Below, in pieces: positions 62,316 through 64,000 of a stretch of 64,000 nucleotides of DNA. Position numbers and translations under genes: made by a program. The stretch is from Clostridium sp. Marseille-P299 (GTDB lineage: Bacteria > Bacillota > Clostridia > Lachnospirales > Lachnospiraceae): the NCBI RefSeq assembly GCF_900078195.1, contig NZ_FJVE01000007.1:2356001-2420000 (forward strand), in the 5' to 3' direction. Below the pieces are notes generated by a model. That model made no database searches. It was not told where the DNA came from and saw nothing but the letters and a program-made list of their open reading frames with translations. Each line of letters opens with the position of its first letter. The stretch's first letter is position 1.

Positions 62316-62855
62316 TTACCAAAATAATTCACTTAATACATCAAGGTACACTTCCTTATCCCATCTTGGCACTTCATCAAATTGACCATATTCTCCATAC
62401 CCACCAGTTTCTTTATATCCCTCATATCCAGCTCGTATTGCCTTTGAGAATATTTCCAAACAAGTTCCTTCAAGATATTCAGTATCTCCCGTACATACAC
62501 CATCAAACTGTTCCCTCATATAGGATAATAATTCCTCATCGGTTAAATTATCTTCCGATTCATTTTTGTATTCATAAAATATTTCTTGTAATCGCTCTAA
62601 CGACTCAATATAATTATCTTGAGTGATATAAGATGAATCACAAAATGTATATATTAACTTATCAAGAATACTAGTTCCTAATTCTACTCTTTGATACTTT
62701 TTAAGACTTTCATCTCTACATACAATAAGCTCTTTTGCATCTTCTTCTGTTAGACTTAAACCATATTTCTCTGTTTTTTCATTACTAAGAATCAATGTAG
62801 CCAACTCGTTTTGATGCTTTTTTAGTTGTAATAATTCAAAAATATTATCTTCCAT
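62316..62855 (-). CDS. DUF6323-type protein of unknown function
   Basis: The 179-residue acidic, helical protein has YGLSLTEEDAKELIVCRDES, ELGTSILDKLIYTFCDSSYI and the C-terminal FDGVCTGDTEYLEG. From memory it matches DUF6323. AAAGGAG precedes the ATG. It is the first gene of a two-gene unit with the DUF6179 gene. Confidence 0.7.
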   Translation of the reverse strand: MEDNIFELLQLKKHQNELATLILSNEKTEKYGLSLTEEDAKELIVCRDESLKKYQRVELGTSILDKLIYTFCDSSYITQDNYIESLERLQEIFYEYKNESEDNLTDEELLSYMREQFDGVCTGDTEYLEGTCLEIFSKAIRAGYEGYKETGGYGEYGQFDEVPRWDKEVYLDVLSELFW

Positions 62856-62884
62856 AGAACCACTCCTTTGAAATGTAGTAGCTC

Positions 62885-62925
62885 ATTATACTTCCGCACT
62901 CGCCGATTTACAAGTCTTGTAAATC
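62885..62925 (-). promoter_or_regulatory. promoter and palindromic operator of the DUF6323/DUF6179 unit
   Basis: TTGTAA (62908-62913, reading minus) and TATAAT (62885-62890) are 17 bases apart. The 21-bp perfect palindrome GATTTACAAG-T-CTTGTAAATC (62905-62925) covers the -35 box, so a repressor site is likely. Confidence 0.65.
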
Positions 62926-63054
62926 CAGTGAATTTATGCTATAATAATTATAGAAATTAAGATATTAAATACTATGTTTAAGAGTTCAAACGACAACTTA
63001 TCTTCATGAACATTTAAAGGAAACTATATTAATTCTCACATCTACTATTAATTT

Positions 63055-63142
63055 CTTCTCAATATTCATTTTTTTCAACATTCATTTTCTCTCAATATTC
63101 ATTTTCTCTCATATTCATTTTTTCTCAATATTCATTCTTTCT
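63055..63142. repeat. tandem repeat of about 16 bp upstream of blaI
   Basis: About six units of CTCAATATTCATTTTCT with small length changes fill most of the spacer between the DUF6323 promoter and blaI. The rest of 62926-63300 is AT-rich with no gene. Confidence 0.8.
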
Positions 63143-63323
63143 CACAAATCGCTTATTTTCTCACTTAAACTTTTATTATTCTTTATTTTTAACCTTCATT
63201 TTTTAATAACATAAAATGATTGTCTTTCATCAATTATACTCCCTTTACTAAAAAGCGTCTGTATTGTAAAACTAATGTCTAAAACTATACCCTTGACTAT
63301 TTTTCAATTTTTGTAAATTTAGG

Positions 63324-63352
63324 TTGACACTTGTATACCTAAGTGGTAATAT
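63324..63352 (+). promoter_or_regulatory. blaI promoter with possible operator
   Basis: TTGACA (63324-63329) and TAATAT (63347-63352) are 17 bases apart. The spacer holds an imperfect palindrome, ACTTGTATACCTAAGT, a plausible BlaI/MecI site. Confidence 0.65.
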
Positions 63353-63381
63353 ATGTAAAACAAATACAAGGAGGTCAACTC

Positions 63382-63777
63382 ATGAATAATATTTTCTTAT
63401 CGGATGGAGAATGGAAACTAATGAAACAGTTATGGGAAAATACGCCTTCTACTATTACCAAACTCGTAGCCTTACTTAAAGATGAAACGAATTGGAGTAA
63501 ACACACGGTTATAACTATGCTTGGTAGATTAGAAAAAAAAGGCGCTATTAAATATGAGGACGGAGGAAAGGCCAAGCTATTCTATCCTAATGTTAAAGAG
63601 TCTGAAGTTACCATAGAAGAAACAAAGGGATTTTTAGATAAGGTATATAACGGAAGCATCAGTTTATTGGTTAACACTATGGTTAAAAGCCAATCTGTAA
63701 GCAAAAAAGAACTAGAAGAGTTATACGATATTTTAAAGGAAGCTGAGGCGAAAAACGATGCTGGAAATACTAATTAG
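63382..63777 (+). CDS. blaI: BlaI/MecI-family repressor
   Basis: The 131-residue protein has the penicillinase-repressor winged helix: LSDGEWKLMKQLWENTPSTI, WSKHTVITMLGRLEKKGAI, and a C-terminal dimerisation helix. The ATG at 63382 has AAGGAGG seven bases upstream; the longer frame overlaps the promoter. It overlaps the following M56 peptidase gene, its usual sensor partner that cleaves it in response to beta-lactams or other signals. Confidence 0.9.
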   Translation: MNNIFLSDGEWKLMKQLWENTPSTITKLVALLKDETNWSKHTVITMLGRLEKKGAIKYEDGGKAKLFYPNVKESEVTIEETKGFLDKVYNGSISLLVNTMVKSQSVSKKELEELYDILKEAEAKNDAGNTN

Positions 63778-64000
63778 CTCTACTGTTTTAATCCTTGTTA
63801 TATGTGGTATAAGAGTTTTATGGAAAGGAAAAATTAATTTACACTTTCAATATGCTTTATGGTTGCTTGTAGTAATTCGATTATTTCCATTAGGTCTTTT
63901 TATTGAAGCAGATATTCCTAGCGTAGAAAGTCCTATAAGCATTATGAATTCATTTGAGCACTTATCTAATATACTCCCAAGTCAAAATACTGAGATTGAT
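63758..64000 (+). CDS. BlaR1/M56-family membrane peptidase, N-terminal part (cut by right edge)
   Basis: The first 81 codons are visible. They encode two hydrophobic segments, MLEILISSTVLILVICGIRV and FQYALWLLVVIRLFPLGLFI, the typical start of M56/BlaR1 sensors. The zinc site lies beyond the edge. The gene overlaps blaI by 20 bases. Confidence 0.82.
   Translation, partial: MLEILISSTVLILVICGIRVLWKGKINLHFQYALWLLVVIRLFPLGLFIEADIPSVESPISIMNSFEHLSNILPSQNTEID

Noticed and set aside
63055..63142. CRISPR array
   Set aside because: Units are about 16 bp and adjoin directly with no unique spacers.

Overview
The window looks like chromosome from a low-GC anaerobic Firmicute of the Lachnospiraceae, near Lachnoclostridium (Clostridium) phytofermentans. 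Visible reasons are the very AT-rich DNA, GGAGG-type ribosome binding sites, strong Rho-independent hairpins, a group II xylose isomerase closely resembling (from memory, not identical to) the C. phytofermentans enzyme, an Ala T-box, a sufCBDSU operon, a complete ethanolamine-type microcompartment operon and a BlaI/M56 pair. The species call is inference. No rRNA, tRNA or CRISPR array was seen.

Layout. 1-4.0 kb (minus): end of a MutS-like membrane protein, then cdsA, uppS, frr and pyrH (phospholipid, undecaprenyl and translation housekeeping). 4.5-7.0 kb: flotillin and its NfeD/YuaF partner. 7.2-16.8 kb (minus): a sulfate assimilation operon read sbp-cysT-cysW-cysA-aprA-aprB-cysD-cysN, from a promoter at about 17.03 kb with a 235-nt leader. 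It imports sulfate, activates it to APS (CysDN) and reduces APS to sulfite with a dissimilatory-type AprAB. This operon carries several short tandem arrays, one of them coding inside aprA, and a MITE-like element between cysD and cysN. 17.1-25.7 kb: a methyltransferase, xylA, an Rrf2 regulator divergent from an FMN-binding protein with a palindromic operator between them, a small zinc-type protein, a YczE-like membrane protein, Mn-type superoxide dismutase, a lytic transglycosylase, and the alanine aminotransferase alaA behind an alanine (GCA) T-box.

26.0-31.1 kb (plus): sufC-sufB-sufD-sufS-sufU for Fe-S cluster assembly. 31.3-34.8 kb: a lipoprotein and a secreted amidase, then an intact IS1380-family insertion sequence with 15-bp ends and a 5-bp target duplication. 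34.8-37.5 kb: an 885-residue fusion of a TetM/EF-G-like ribosomal GTPase with a C-terminal NYN/YacP (Rae1-like) nuclease domain.

38.2-52.7 kb (minus): a 17-gene ethanolamine microcompartment operon read eutG-eutS-eutP-eutA-eutB-eutC-eutL-eutK-like-eutE-eutM-eutT-pduL-eut_hyp-eutN-pduT-like-eutH-eutQ. It encodes transport, B12-dependent ammonia-lyase with its reactivase and adenosyltransferase, acetaldehyde and alcohol dehydrogenases, phosphotransacylase and the shell. The usual eutVW regulators and eutJ are absent from the window. One shell protein carries a long disordered linker and a Rho-N/SAP-like C-terminal module. eutS appears to start at an AUU codon.

52.8-55.7 kb (minus): lrgA-lrgB-gntR-D-2-hydroxyacid dehydrogenase, probably a pyruvate/2-hydroxyacid cassette with a TGGT-N3-ACCA operator. 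55.9-60.2 kb (minus): a YtrA-type GntR regulator, two ABC permeases (the second broken by an in-frame TAA), an ATPase and a membrane-anchored accessory protein, with a perfect 23-bp inverted repeat over the promoter. 60.3-62.9 kb: a TPR-like membrane protein and a DUF6323/DUF6179 pair. 63.3-64.0 kb: blaI and the start of a BlaR1/M56 peptidase gene, cut by the window edge.
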